A DNA stretch of 64,000 bases. Source: Amorphoplanes digitatis (GTDB taxonomy: Bacteria; Actinomycetota; Actinomycetes; Mycobacteriales; Micromonosporaceae). Below are positions 7,616-16,481 of the stretch, one piece after another. Both the position numbers and the translations under genes were made by a program. The stretch covers positions 1,116,001 to 1,180,000 of the forward strand of contig NZ_JACHNH010000001.1 in assembly GCF_014205335.1 (NCBI RefSeq), written 5' to 3'. The notes beneath the pieces were generated by a model that was not told the origin of the DNA, did no database searches, and saw nothing but the letters and a program-made list of their open reading frames with translations. Each line of letters begins with the position of its first letter. Position 1 is the stretch's first letter.

Positions 7616-9343
7616 ATGACCACGAGCGTGATCTGGGTGCTCGTGATGGCGGTCGTCGTCCTCGCAGCCTTCGTGGTGGTCGGACTGGTGCTCGGCGCTC
7701 GCGCGCTGCGTCAACTCCAGGAGAGCAAGACCGCCGACCGGGACCGTCGTGAGCAGACCGTCGACGATGCCATGGCCAAGGTCGACGACGCGAACGCCAA
7801 GGCCGCATCCGTACGGGCGGAGGCCGCCGCCGCCAAGGCCGAGGCGACCGCGGCGCGGGCCGAGGCACGCCGGGTCCTCGAGGACGCGCACGGCGAGGCC
7901 GACACGATCCTCGAGCACGCACACCGCCAGGCCGAGTCCGACGCGGAGCAGGTGCGTACCGCCGCCCGGCGCAGCGGCGAGCGCGAGGTCGCCCTGCTGA
8001 ACGCCACGGCCAAGGAACAGGCCGCCGAGGTCGAGCGGCGCGCCGCCCGGATCGACGAGCGGGAGCGGTTGCACGCCGACGAGGTCGAGCGGCTCGTCGA
8101 GCGGGAGCGGCGGCTCGTCGCGATGGACACCGATCTGTCGGCCCGCGAGGCCGCGCTGACCGTCCGGGAGTCCGCGCTCACCGGCGCCGAGGAGGCTCGC
8201 CGCCGCGAGCTCGAGCGGGTCGCCGGGCTGACCGCGGACGCGGCCCGGGTCGAGCTGATCGAGAACATCGAGAACCAGGCGAAGCGCGAGGCGGCGATCC
8301 TGGTGCGCGACATCGAGAGCGAGGCGAAGCACACCGCCGACACCCGGGCCCGGCACATCGTCGTCGACGCGATCCAGCGCATCGCCAGCGAACAGACCGC
8401 GGAGAGCGTGGTCAGCGTCCTGCACCTGCCGAGCGACGAGATGAAGGGCCGGATCATCGGCCGCGAGGGCCGCAACATCCGGGCGTTCGAATCGACGACC
8501 GGGGTCAATCTGATCATCGATGACACCCCCGAGGCGGTCCTTCTCTCCTGCTTCGATCCGGTACGCCGTGAGGTGGGCCGGCTGACGCTGGAGAAGCTGG
8601 TGCTGGACGGCCGGATCCATCCGCACCGCATCGAGGAGGTCTTCGACAGCGCCAAGAACGAGGTCGAGCGGCTCTGCGAGCGCGCGGCCGAGGAGGCGCT
8701 CGTCGACGTCGGCATCACCGACATCCACCCCGAGCTGGCGACGCTGCTCGGGCGGCTGCGGTACCGCACCAGCTACGGCCAGAACGTGCTCAAGCACCTG
8801 GTCGAGACGGCGCACATCGCCGGCATCATGGCCGCCGAGCTGCGCCTCGACGTTCCGACGATCAAGCGGTCGGCGTTCCTGCACGACATCGGCAAGGCAC
8901 TGACCCACGAGGTCGAGGGCAGCCATGCGCTGATCGGGGCGGACCTGGCCCGCAAGTACGGCGAGTCCGAGGACGTCGTGCACGCGATCGAGGCGCACCA
9001 CAACGAGGTGCCGCCGCAGACGATCGAGGCGGTGCTGACGCAGGCCTCGGACGCGTGCTCCGGCGGCCGGCCGGGCGCGCGGCGGGAGAGCCTGGAGGCG
9101 TACGTGAAGCGCCTCGAGCGGATCGAGGAGATCGCCGCCGGGAAGGTCGGCGTCGACAAGGTCTTCGCGATGCAGGCGGGCCGCGAGATCCGGGTGATGG
9201 TGCGGCCGGAGGACGTGGACGACATCGGCGCGGCTGTTCTGGCCCGGGATGTGGCGAAGCAGATCGAGGAGGAGCTGACCTATCCGGGTCAGATCCGGGT
9301 TACGGTCGTCCGGGAGTCGCGGGTCACCGAGCTGGCGCGCTGA
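7616..9343 (+). CDS. rny: ribonuclease Y
   Basis: Membrane-anchored endoribonuclease that starts mRNA decay. The 575-aa protein has an N-terminal membrane segment (VIWVLVMAVVVLAAFVVVGL), a long Ala/Glu/Arg-rich coiled coil (about 30-225), a KH RNA-binding domain with the GREG loop (MKGRIIGREGRNIRAFES), and an HD domain with the metal-binding pair in FLHDIGKALTHEVEGSH and the later HH of EAHHNEVPP. The ending is the family-typical RVTVVRESR. ATG 7616 follows GGGGAGA; an in-frame ATG 30 bases earlier is possible. It converges on the gluD end with a shared hairpin. Confidence 0.95.
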   Translation: MTTSVIWVLVMAVVVLAAFVVVGLVLGARALRQLQESKTADRDRREQTVDDAMAKVDDANAKAASVRAEAAAAKAEATAARAEARRVLEDAHGEADTILEHAHRQAESDAEQVRTAARRSGEREVALLNATAKEQAAEVERRAARIDERERLHADEVERLVERERRLVAMDTDLSAREAALTVRESALTGAEEARRRELERVAGLTADAARVELIENIENQAKREAAILVRDIESEAKHTADTRARHIVVDAIQRIASEQTAESVVSVLHLPSDEMKGRIIGREGRNIRAFESTTGVNLIIDDTPEAVLLSCFDPVRREVGRLTLEKLVLDGRIHPHRIEEVFDSAKNEVERLCERAAEEALVDVGITDIHPELATLLGRLRYRTSYGQNVLKHLVETAHIAGIMAAELRLDVPTIKRSAFLHDIGKALTHEVEGSHALIGADLARKYGESEDVVHAIEAHHNEVPPQTIEAVLTQASDACSGGRPGARRESLEAYVKRLERIEEIAAGKVGVDKVFAMQAGREIRVMVRPEDVDDIGAAVLARDVAKQIEEELTYPGQIRVTVVRESRVTELAR

Positions 9344-9372
9344 CGCCGGACGCGTAGGCGCCCGGCGTCAGC
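9339..9372. terminator. bidirectional terminator between rny and gluD
   Basis: A perfect 11-bp stem, GCTGACGCCGG / CCGGCGTCAGC, with a 12-nt loop. It overlaps the rny stop codon and ends 11 bp before the gluD stop. Confidence 0.75.
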
Positions 9373-9382
9373 AACGAAACCG

Positions 9383-10249
9383 CTAGTCGCCGATGGGCTC
9401 GACGGCGCCGACCGGTACCGGGTCGGCGGACTTCGGGGCCTTGCCCTTGCGCCGGGTGCGGCGCTCCAGCCAGCCGGCGAAGGCCGTCAGTGACGCGTTC
9501 ACGGCGATGTAGATGATCGCCGCGACGATGGCGGCCGCGACGATGTTGCCGAAGTTCGCCGCCAGGTTGTTCACGCTCTGGAGCAGCTCCGCGTAGCCGA
9601 TGATGTAGCCGAGCGCCGTGTCCTTCACCAGGACGACCAGCTGGCTGACGATCACCGGGAGCATCGCCCGGGCCGCCTGCGGCATCAGGATCTCCTGCAT
9701 CACCTGGCTCTTGCGCAAGCCGATCGCGTAGCCGGCCTCGCTCTGCCCGCGCGGCACCGACTTGATGCCGGCGCGGAACGCCTCCGCCAGCACCGAACCG
9801 TTGTAGAGCGTGAGGCCGGCGACCACGGCCCAGAACGGCGGCATCGGCGACTCGGTGATGAACGGGACGCCGTAGAAGATGAAGAACATCAGCAGCAGCA
9901 GCGGTACGGCGCGGAAGAACTCCACGACCATGCCGGACGGCACGCTGAGCCACCGGTGGTCGGAGAGCCGCCCGACCGAGAAGACCAGGCCGAAGATCAG
10001 CGAGAGCACCATCGCGACGGCGGCGGCGCTCACCGTCTTCCAGAGGCCGGGCAGCAGGTAGTCCGTCCAGGTCGACGACTCGGTGAACGGCTCCCACAGC
10101 GCCGCCGCCCACTGACCCTTCTCGTCGAACTTCAGGTAGACCCAGTACAGCAGCGCCAGCAGGGCGATGCCGAACACCACGGTCAGGATCCCGTTGCGGA
10201 TCTTCGCCCTTGGCCCCGGGTGGTCGTACAGGACGGCGTCGGTGCTCAT
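9383..10249 (-). CDS. gluD: glutamate/polar amino acid ABC transporter permease (GluD type)
   Basis: Inner-membrane permease of the His/Glu/Gln/Arg family, 288 aa. It has an N-terminal hydrophobic helix, about five further helices, and the family's EAA coupling motif (EAFRAGIKSVPRGQSEAGYA... with IGLRKSQVM) that contacts the ATPase. It is the last gene of a four-gene set transcribed right to left (ATPase, binding protein, two permeases), the order of Corynebacterium gluABCD. The C-terminus is short and basic (ERRTRRKGK). Substrate is inferred from gene order and family, not from the sequence itself. Confidence 0.88.
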   Translation of the reverse strand: MSTDAVLYDHPGPRAKIRNGILTVVFGIALLALLYWVYLKFDEKGQWAAALWEPFTESSTWTDYLLPGLWKTVSAAAVAMVLSLIFGLVFSVGRLSDHRWLSVPSGMVVEFFRAVPLLLLMFFIFYGVPFITESPMPPFWAVVAGLTLYNGSVLAEAFRAGIKSVPRGQSEAGYAIGLRKSQVMQEILMPQAARAMLPVIVSQLVVLVKDTALGYIIGYAELLQSVNNLAANFGNIVAAAIVAAIIYIAVNASLTAFAGWLERRTRRKGKAPKSADPVPVGAVEPIGD

Positions 10250-10322
10250 GCCATCGCCTCCGCTAGCGCTCCGGCGATGTCATGAGCCTTGGACGGAGTT
10301 GATGATTCGCTCGCAAGCTCGC

Positions 10323-10997
10323 TCATCGCTTGACCGCCATCCGGTTGGCCAGCCAGCCGAAGGCGTAGCCGGTGGGGATCAGGACGGCCGCGAACGTTCC
10401 CGCGAAGACGAGGAAGATCGCGATGACCTGGTCGCCGTTCGCGTTGATGAGTTCCTTCATCGCGTTCGAGGACTCCGCGAGGCCGATCGTGCCGACGATC
10501 GTCGAGTTCTTCGCCAGGGCGATGAAGATGCTGCCCAGCGGCGCGATCACCGCCCGGGCCGCCTGCGGGAGGACGATGATCGTCAGGGTCTGGAAGAAGG
10601 ACATGCCGATCGCGCGGGCCGCCTCGGCCTGCCCGGGCGGGACGGTGTTGATGCCCGAGCGGATCGCCTCACAGACGAACGCGGCGGTGTACACCGACAG
10701 GCCGATCACGCCGAGCCAGTAGTTGTTGCGGTCGATGTCGTCCGACAGCTTGACGCCGAGCGTCGAGAACAGGCCGAAGTAGCAGAAGAAGATGATCAGC
10801 GTCAGTGGTGTGTTCCGGAACGTGTTGACCCAGGTGGTGCCGAAGCCGCGCAGCACGGGCACCGGCGACACCCGCATCGCGGCGAGCAGGACGCCGAGAA
10901 TGAGGGCGCCCACGGTGCCGGCCGCGGTCAGCTTCAGGATCCAGAGGAATCCCGTCACGTACACGTCGAAGTTTGTGGGGTCGGAGAAGACGTCCAT
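10323..10997 (-). CDS. gluC: glutamate/polar amino acid ABC transporter permease (GluC type)
   Basis: Second permease subunit, 224 aa, with about five membrane helices. The coupling motif reads EAIRSGINTVPPGQAEAARAIGMSFFQ, and the ILPQA-like segment is IVLPQAARAVIAPLGS. It probably forms a heterodimer with GluD. The 73-bp gap to gluD contains no obvious terminator, so the two are likely co-transcribed. The ATG start at 10997 gives MDVFSDPTNFDVYVTGFLWI, a normal short cytoplasmic or periplasmic start. Confidence 0.88.
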   Translation of the reverse strand: MDVFSDPTNFDVYVTGFLWILKLTAAGTVGALILGVLLAAMRVSPVPVLRGFGTTWVNTFRNTPLTLIIFFCYFGLFSTLGVKLSDDIDRNNYWLGVIGLSVYTAAFVCEAIRSGINTVPPGQAEAARAIGMSFFQTLTIIVLPQAARAVIAPLGSIFIALAKNSTIVGTIGLAESSNAMKELINANGDQVIAIFLVFAGTFAAVLIPTGYAFGWLANRMAVKR

Positions 10998-11068
10998 CGT
11001 CCTCGCTTCCTCGCGCCGCGGCAGGCGGGCGGGGCCGGCGCTGCCGGCCCCGCCCGCTCAGATGAAGA

Positions 11069-11923
11069 TCAGCTGCAGTTGGTGAGCTTGGTGACGTCGA
11101 GTTCCGGCGCCGGCTTGCCGCTCTTGCCGAGCGTGTTGTCCCACGCGGCCTTGTAGGAACCGTCGGCCGCGGCGGCCTTCAGGATCTCGTTGATCTTGTT
11201 GCAGCCCTCGGAGTCCTCCTTCTTGACGCCGATGCCGTACGGCTCCGAGCTGAAGGGCTTGCCGACGACCTTGAACTTGCCCGCGTACTGGTCCTGTGCG
11301 GCGTAGCCCGCCAGGATGATGTCGTCGGTGGTGACCGCGTCCACCTGGCCGCCGGCCAGCGCCGTCACGCACTTGGAGTACGAGTCGAACTGCTGGAGCT
11401 TGGCGTCCTTGTACTCGGTCTGGATCCGCTTGGCCGGCGTGGAGCCGGAGACGGAGCAGACCTTCTTGCCGGCCAGCGACTCGGGGCCGGTGATCGTCGA
11501 GTTGACCGGGACGAGCAGGTCCTGGCCGGCGACGTAGTAGGGGCCGCCGAAGTTGACGACCTTCTTGCGCTCGTCGTTGATCGTGTAGGTCGCCACGACC
11601 ACGTCGACCTGGCCCTGCTGGATGAAGGGCTCACGGTTGGACGACACGGTCGTCTTGTATTCGATGCCGGACTCCGGTACGCCGAGGCCCTTCGCGATGA
11701 TCTTCGCGATCTCGATGTCGAAGCCGGTGTAGGTGCTGCCGGTCTGGAGGCCGAGGCCCGGCTGGTCGGCCTTCACACCGAAGACCAGCTTCTTGTCGCT
11801 GCCGGCCTTGCCGACGATGCCGCTGGCCGCCGTGTCCGACCCGCTGTCGTCCCCGCCACATGCTGCGGCGGCCATTACCAGAGCGAACGCCCCGGCCACT
11901 GCCGTCATACGGTTGATGCGCAT
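11069..11923 (-). CDS. gluB: glutamate-binding lipoprotein of the ABC importer
   Basis: Extracellular solute-binding protein, family 3, 284 aa. The signal peptide MRINRMTAVAGAFALVMAAA ends in the lipobox AAAC, so the mature protein is a lipoprotein anchored at Cys22. The SBP_bac_3 fold follows: FGVKADQPGLGL, GFDIEIAKIIAKGLGV, FIQQGQVDVVVATYTINDERKKVVNF, and AVTTDDIILAGYAA near the second lobe. I chose ATG 11923 because AGGAGGA stands just upstream; the reading frame extends to 12031 without further likely starts. It lies between the ATPase and permease genes. Confidence 0.92.
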   Translation of the reverse strand: MRINRMTAVAGAFALVMAAAACGGDDSGSDTAASGIVGKAGSDKKLVFGVKADQPGLGLQTGSTYTGFDIEIAKIIAKGLGVPESGIEYKTTVSSNREPFIQQGQVDVVVATYTINDERKKVVNFGGPYYVAGQDLLVPVNSTITGPESLAGKKVCSVSGSTPAKRIQTEYKDAKLQQFDSYSKCVTALAGGQVDAVTTDDIILAGYAAQDQYAGKFKVVGKPFSSEPYGIGVKKEDSEGCNKINEILKAAAADGSYKAAWDNTLGKSGKPAPELDVTKLTNCS

Positions 11924-12031
11924 CGTCCTGCTCCTCCTGCTGGAAACTGCAACAACGTGAACGTGCTCGTATCGTGCTGATGCTTCAAGTGACTTGTCGG
12001 AAACCGGAAGAGGGGTGTCCGGTGTGGACAC

Positions 12032-12778
12032 TCAATGAGTGAGGATCTTGGAGAGGAAGTCCCGGGCCCGCTCGCTCTTGGGGTTCTCGAAGAACTCGGC
12101 GGGCGGCGCCGACTCGACAAGCTGGCCGTCGGCCATGAAGACGACCCGGTTCGCGGCGTGCCGCGCGAAGCCCATCTCGTGGGTGACGACGACCATCGTC
12201 ATGCCCTCGCGGGCGAGCGAGGTCATGACGTCGAGCACCTCGCCGACCATCTCGGGGTCGAGCGCGCTGGTCGGCTCGTCGAAGAGCATCGCCTTGGGCT
12301 GCATGGCCAGGGCGCGGGCGATGGCGACGCGCTGCTGCTGGCCGCCGGAGAGCTGAGCGGGGTACTTCTCCGACTGGCTGGCGATGCCGACCCGGTCGAG
12401 CAGGCCCATCGCGCGCTCGCGGGCGACGGAGGCCTTGTCGCCGCGCACCTTGACCGGACCCAGCATCACGTTCTGGAGGATCGTCTTGTGCGCGAAGAGG
12501 TTGAACGACTGGAAGACCATGCCGACCTCGCTGCGCAGCCGCGCCAGGGCCTTGCCCTCGGCGGGCAGCGCCTGGCCGTCGAACGTGATCGTGCCCGAGT
12601 CGATCGGTTCGAGCCGGTTGATCGCCCGGCACAGCGTCGACTTGCCCGAGCCCGACGGTCCGATCACGACGACCACCTCGCCGCGGTCGACCGAAAGGCT
12701 GACATCCTGCAAGACGTGGAGCGGGCCGAAGTGTTTGTTGACGCCCTCGAGAACGATGAGAGGCTCGCTTGTGGGCAC
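12032..12778 (-). CDS. gluA: glutamate/polar amino acid ABC transporter ATPase
   Basis: Cytoplasmic ATP-binding subunit, 248 aa. It shows Walker [10 protein letters not shown] (about 39-47), Q-loop [10 protein letters not shown], signature [15 protein letters not shown], Walker [13 protein letters not shown] and switch His in [10 protein letters not shown]. It is the first gene of the gluABCD set and reads from GTG 12778. The upstream region is shared with the divergent gene at 12907 and contains a possible GlnR-like site (12859-12874). Confidence 0.94.
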   Translation of the reverse strand: MPTSEPLIVLEGVNKHFGPLHVLQDVSLSVDRGEVVVVIGPSGSGKSTLCRAINRLEPIDSGTITFDGQALPAEGKALARLRSEVGMVFQSFNLFAHKTILQNVMLGPVKVRGDKASVARERAMGLLDRVGIASQSEKYPAQLSGGQQQRVAIARALAMQPKAMLFDEPTSALDPEMVGEVLDVMTSLAREGMTMVVVTHEMGFARHAANRVVFMADGQLVESAPPAEFFENPKSERARDFLSKILTH

Positions 12779-12858
12779 CGTCGGACCACCGTCCCGTCGT
12801 TGGGTTACTCGATGGGGTCACTCTATGGGCGTGGACATATCGGTTCACACCGAGATTG

Positions 12859-12874
12859 GTCACGGAGCGGTAAC
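12859..12874. promoter_or_regulatory. possible GlnR-like box upstream of gluA
   Basis: GTCAC-N6-GTAAC resembles the actinobacterial GlnR half-site pair GTNAC-N6-GNAAC. It lies about 80 bp before gluA, a place where nitrogen control would make sense. The motif is short and could be chance. Confidence 0.25.
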
Positions 12875-12906
12875 TGTGCAGGTGTGAGGCCGAAGGGATG
12901 TCCACG

Positions 12907-13401
12907 ATGAGCGATATGGCTGACGCCGATCCGACAGCCGGACTCTGGAGCTGGTGCGCGTCCGAGCGCCTGGAGGCGGTGCACGTCCGCACCGCCGTAT
13001 CGGGCGCACTGCGGCTTCCGGTGGCGACACTGGACGCACCCGTGGACGGCGCGGTTCTCTGTGACGTATGGCACGTCGGCGGCGAGTTCCCGACCTTGAT
13101 CGAATGCTTCCTCGCGCCGGGCGACGTCGCCGAGGCGACGATCGCCAGCGCCGTCTCGGTCCGGCTCGGCGCCGACCTGCTGCTGCCCGACGACACCCTC
13201 AACCCGACCCGGTACGTGCTCGCGGAGCCGGACGGCACGCTACGGGCCGTGCACGTCGAGGAGGTCGAGACCGACGACGGTACGGAGCGCAGCCACCTGC
13301 GCCCCTGCACGGGCGACGACCCGGACTGCGCACGCGGGCCGGGCTGCGGCCGTTCGCGGTGGAAGCCGGCACCTACTCCGGAACGACCCGCGGCGGCCTA
13401 G
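12907..13401 (+). CDS. hypothetical protein
   Basis: Not recognised. A soluble, acidic protein of about 164 aa. The middle region (LWSWCASERLEAVHVRTAVS ... LGADLLLPDDTLNPTRYVLAEPDGTLRAVHVEE) looks like a small alpha/beta or beta domain. The C-terminus carries three cysteines (LRPCTGDDPDCARGPGCGRS). ATG 12907 has GAAGGG about 9 bases upstream; ATG 12898 is an alternative. It is divergent from gluA and followed by miaB after about 20 bp, so it may be co-transcribed with miaB. Confidence 0.65.
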   Translation: MSDMADADPTAGLWSWCASERLEAVHVRTAVSGALRLPVATLDAPVDGAVLCDVWHVGGEFPTLIECFLAPGDVAEATIASAVSVRLGADLLLPDDTLNPTRYVLAEPDGTLRAVHVEEVETDDGTERSHLRPCTGDDPDCARGPGCGRSRWKPAPTPERPAAA

Positions 13402-13422
13402 GGACTATCCTGGTCAACTGCC

Positions 13423-14931
13423 ATGACTACCGAGACCCGGGGCCCAGCCCCTGACGCAGGCGCCGCCCGCACGTACGACGTGCGCACCTACGGCTGCCAG
13501 ATGAACGTGCACGACAGCGAGCGCATCTCCGGCCTGATGGAGGGCGCCGGATACGTCCGCGCGGCCGACGCGGACGCGGCTGACGTTGTCGTGTTCAACA
13601 CCTGCGCGGTCCGGGAGAACGCCGACAACCGCCTCTACGGCAACCTCGGTCACCTGCGCCCCACCAAGCTCAGGAACCCCGGCATGCAGATCGCGGTCGG
13701 CGGCTGCCTGGCGCAGAAGGACCGCGGCGACATCGTCAAGCGCGCGCCCTGGGTCGATGTGGTCTTCGGCACACACAACATCGGCTCGCTGCCGGCGCTG
13801 CTGGAGCGCGCCCGGCACAACCAGGAGGCCGAGGTCGAGATCCTCGAGTCGCTCGAGGTCTTCCCGTCGACCCTGCCGACCCGCCGCGAGTCGACCTACG
13901 CCGGCTGGGTGTCGATCTCGGTGGGCTGCAACAACACGTGCACGTTCTGCATCGTGCCGTCGCTGCGCGGCAAGGAGAAGGACCGCCGCCCGGGCGACGT
14001 GCTCGCCGAGGTCGAGGCGCTGGTCGCCGAGGGCGTCCTCGAGGTCACCCTGCTGGGCCAGAACGTCAACTCCTACGGCGCCGAGTTCGGCGACCGGCTC
14101 GCGTTCGGCAAGCTGCTGCGCGCCTGCGGCGACGTCTCCGGCCTGGAGCGGGTCCGCTTCACCAGCCCGCACCCGAAGGACTTCACCGACGACGTGATCG
14201 CCGCGATGGCCGAGACGCCGAACGTGTGCCACTCGCTGCACATGCCGCTCCAGTCCGGCTCCGACCGGGTGCTGCGGGCGATGCGCCGCAGCTACCGCTC
14301 GGAGAAGTACCTCGGCATCATCGACAAGGTCCGCGCCGCCATGCCGGACGCGGCGATCACCACGGACATCATCGTGGGCTTCCCGGGCGAGACCGAGGAC
14401 GACTTCGAGTGCACCCTCGACGTGGTCCGGCAGGCCCGCTTCTCCAGCGCCTTCACTTTCCAATATTCGAAGCGCCCCGGCACACCGGCCGCGACGATGG
14501 ACGACCAGCTGCCCAAGCAGGTCGTCCAGGAACGCTACGAGCGCCTGATCGCCACGCTCGAGGACATCACCTGGGCGGAGAACAAGCGGCAGGTCGGCCG
14601 CGCGGTCGAGGTCCTGGTCGCGACCGGCGAGGGCCGCAAGGACGAGCGTACGGGCCGGATGAGCGGCCGGGCCCGGGACGGCCGGCTGGTGCACTTCGCG
14701 ACCGGCGGGCTGACCGGCATCCGGCCGGGCGACATCGTGCACACCGAGATCACGTACGCGGCGCCGCACCACCTGAACGCCGACGGCGCGCCGCTGGGCC
14801 ACCGCCGCACCCGGGCCGGCGACGCCCACGAGGCGGGCCGGGCACCGCGCACGGCCGGCGTCTCGCTGGGCCTGCCGAGCGTCGGCGTGCCGGCGCCGCT
14901 GCCCGCCGCGGCCGGCGGTTGCGCTCTATAA
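13423..14931 (+). CDS. miaB: tRNA-2-methylthio-N6-dimethylallyladenosine synthase MiaB
   Basis: Radical-SAM methylthiotransferase that adds the 2-methylthio group to i6A37 of tRNA; MiaA, encoded about 4 kb downstream, makes its substrate. The 502-aa protein has an N-terminal UPF0004 domain with three cluster cysteines (25 in YGCQMN, 61 in NTCAVREN, 95 in GGCLAQK). The radical-SAM motif CNNTCTFC is at 169-176, with [10 protein letters not shown] and FTSPHPKDF following. A C-terminal TRAM domain follows. The tail is Ala/Arg-rich and variable. A TATCCT -10 element ends 11 bases before the ATG, so the leader is very short. Confidence 0.95.
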   Translation: MTTETRGPAPDAGAARTYDVRTYGCQMNVHDSERISGLMEGAGYVRAADADAADVVVFNTCAVRENADNRLYGNLGHLRPTKLRNPGMQIAVGGCLAQKDRGDIVKRAPWVDVVFGTHNIGSLPALLERARHNQEAEVEILESLEVFPSTLPTRRESTYAGWVSISVGCNNTCTFCIVPSLRGKEKDRRPGDVLAEVEALVAEGVLEVTLLGQNVNSYGAEFGDRLAFGKLLRACGDVSGLERVRFTSPHPKDFTDDVIAAMAETPNVCHSLHMPLQSGSDRVLRAMRRSYRSEKYLGIIDKVRAAMPDAAITTDIIVGFPGETEDDFECTLDVVRQARFSSAFTFQYSKRPGTPAATMDDQLPKQVVQERYERLIATLEDITWAENKRQVGRAVEVLVATGEGRKDERTGRMSGRARDGRLVHFATGGLTGIRPGDIVHTEITYAAPHHLNADGAPLGHRRTRAGDAHEAGRAPRTAGVSLGLPSVGVPAPLPAAAGGCAL

Positions 14932-14988
14932 CGTCCCACGTACTGGAAAAGGTCTCACGTATCGGCGGACCGGGTCGATCCGGGGGCT

Positions 14989-16413
14989 ATGGCTCTGCGT
15001 TGGTATGCCACGGTCTCCTTCGCCCTGGTGGCGGGGTACCTGGCGTTCCCCGCCGACCTGCGGCCGATCCCGTTCCTGGCCGTCACCTTCGGCGCCATTC
15101 CCGCCGTGATCGTCGGCATGCGGAGCAGCCCGGCCGCCGCGCGCGCTCCATGGTGGTGGGTGCTGGCCGGACTGGTGGTATTCAACGTCGGCAACCTCGC
15201 CTGGCTCTGGTACTTCTATGTGCAGGGGCGGGCGACCGGCGACGGCACGCTCGCGGACCTGCTGTACAACCTGGCGAACCTGCTCATGCTCGCCGGGGCG
15301 ATGACGGTGGTGCTGCGCCGGGGCCGGCGCGACATCGGCGGCCTCATCGACGCCGGGATCACCGCGTTCGCCCTCGGCGGGCTTTTGTGGGACGCCTTCG
15401 TGCTTCCTCAGCTCACCGCCGCCGACACCCCGATGTCACGCCAGGCCGCCCTCTTCGTCAACGTCCTGGTCATGGCGGGCGGGCTTGGTGCCCTGCTGCG
15501 GGTGTCGACGGTCTCCGGCCGGCAGGTTCCCGCCCTATGGCTGATGACGCTCAGCATGGGAACAGGTCTCGCCGGCAACCTCGTGGCGGCCTTCGCCGTC
15601 GACCCGGCGACGGGTACCCGCCCAGACTGGACCACCATGATCTTCATGGCCGGGTACACGTTCCTCGGCTGCGCGGCGCTGCATCCCTCGGCGGCGGACG
15701 CCACCAGACCCGGACCGGAACCCAAGGACGACCTGACGGCGGGCCGGCTGACATTCCTCGGCATCATGACCGCGCTGATCCCGATCGTCGGCGGCGGCCG
15801 GGCGATCCTCAAGCTGCCGACCGACGGGCTCCTCGTCGCGCTCGGCTCGGCCGTGGTGATCCCGCTGGTCATGGTCCGGGTGGCCCGGCTCGCCAACCAG
15901 CGCCGCCGGGCGGAACGGGCGCTGCTTCGGATGGTCAACCGTGACCCGCTCACCGGACTGCCGAACCGGGCCGGGTGCCTCGAACGGCTCGCGGCCGAGC
16001 TGGACCGGCCCGGCGTCGCCGTGCTCTTCTGCGACCTCGACGGCTTCAAGCCGGTCAACGACCGGCTCGGCCACGCGGCCGGCGACGAGCTGCTGATCGC
16101 GGTCGCCACGCGGTTGCGCGGCTGCATCCGCGAGCAGGACCTGGTGAGCCGCTTCGGCGGCGACGAGTTCGTCGTGGTGTGCCGCGACGACGACCCCCAC
16201 AGGGCGGTCGACGCGGTGTGCGGCCGGATCCGCGAGATGGTCTCGCAGCCGCTCACCGTCGGCGGGGAGAGCGTCCGCATCGGCATGAGCGTCGGTGTGG
16301 CCTTCGCCGAACCGGGAAGCTGCATCGACGACCTGATCGGCCGCGCGGACCTCGCCATGTACGAGGCCAAGCGGTCGAAGTCGGTTGGCGCCCTCAGCCT
16401 CTCCGGCTTTTAA
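14989..16413 (+). CDS. membrane diguanylate cyclase (GGDEF)
   Basis: Makes cyclic di-GMP from two GTP. The 474-aa protein has about eight or nine membrane helices in its first 300 residues, a probable sensory module that I cannot assign to a named domain. A C-terminal GGDEF domain follows (DPLTGLPNRAG ... FCDLDGFKPVNDRLGHAAGD ... RFGGDEF at 388-394). The I-site RxxD (REQD, 381-384) stands five residues before GGDEF, so product inhibition is expected and the enzyme looks active. Its last codons lie inside one copy of the 81-bp inverted repeat. Confidence 0.88.
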   Translation: MALRWYATVSFALVAGYLAFPADLRPIPFLAVTFGAIPAVIVGMRSSPAAARAPWWWVLAGLVVFNVGNLAWLWYFYVQGRATGDGTLADLLYNLANLLMLAGAMTVVLRRGRRDIGGLIDAGITAFALGGLLWDAFVLPQLTAADTPMSRQAALFVNVLVMAGGLGALLRVSTVSGRQVPALWLMTLSMGTGLAGNLVAAFAVDPATGTRPDWTTMIFMAGYTFLGCAALHPSAADATRPGPEPKDDLTAGRLTFLGIMTALIPIVGGGRAILKLPTDGLLVALGSAVVIPLVMVRVARLANQRRRAERALLRMVNRDPLTGLPNRAGCLERLAAELDRPGVAVLFCDLDGFKPVNDRLGHAAGDELLIAVATRLRGCIREQDLVSRFGGDEFVVVCRDDDPHRAVDAVCGRIREMVSQPLTVGGESVRIGMSVGVAFAEPGSCIDDLIGRADLAMYEAKRSKSVGALSLSGF

Positions 16414-16481
16414 GGTCAAAATCCTTTTCCCGTACGCGCACAGCCGCACCGCCACCAGCAGAGCACCGTGGCGACGGGGTC
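16401..16481 (+). repeat. 81-bp inverted repeat, left copy
   Basis: 73 of 81 bases match the reverse complement of 17483-17563, with no gaps. It spans the last three sense codons and stop of the GGDEF gene and reaches the stop codon of the dehydratase gene. The conserved core contains TTTTCCC and ACGCGCACAG, and the end GCACCGTGGCGACGGGGTC is identical in both copies. Confidence 0.92.

Noticed and set aside
12035..12910. Long plus-strand ORFs opposite gluA and gluB
   Set aside because: They are shadows of real genes with strong Walker and lipobox motifs on the minus strand.
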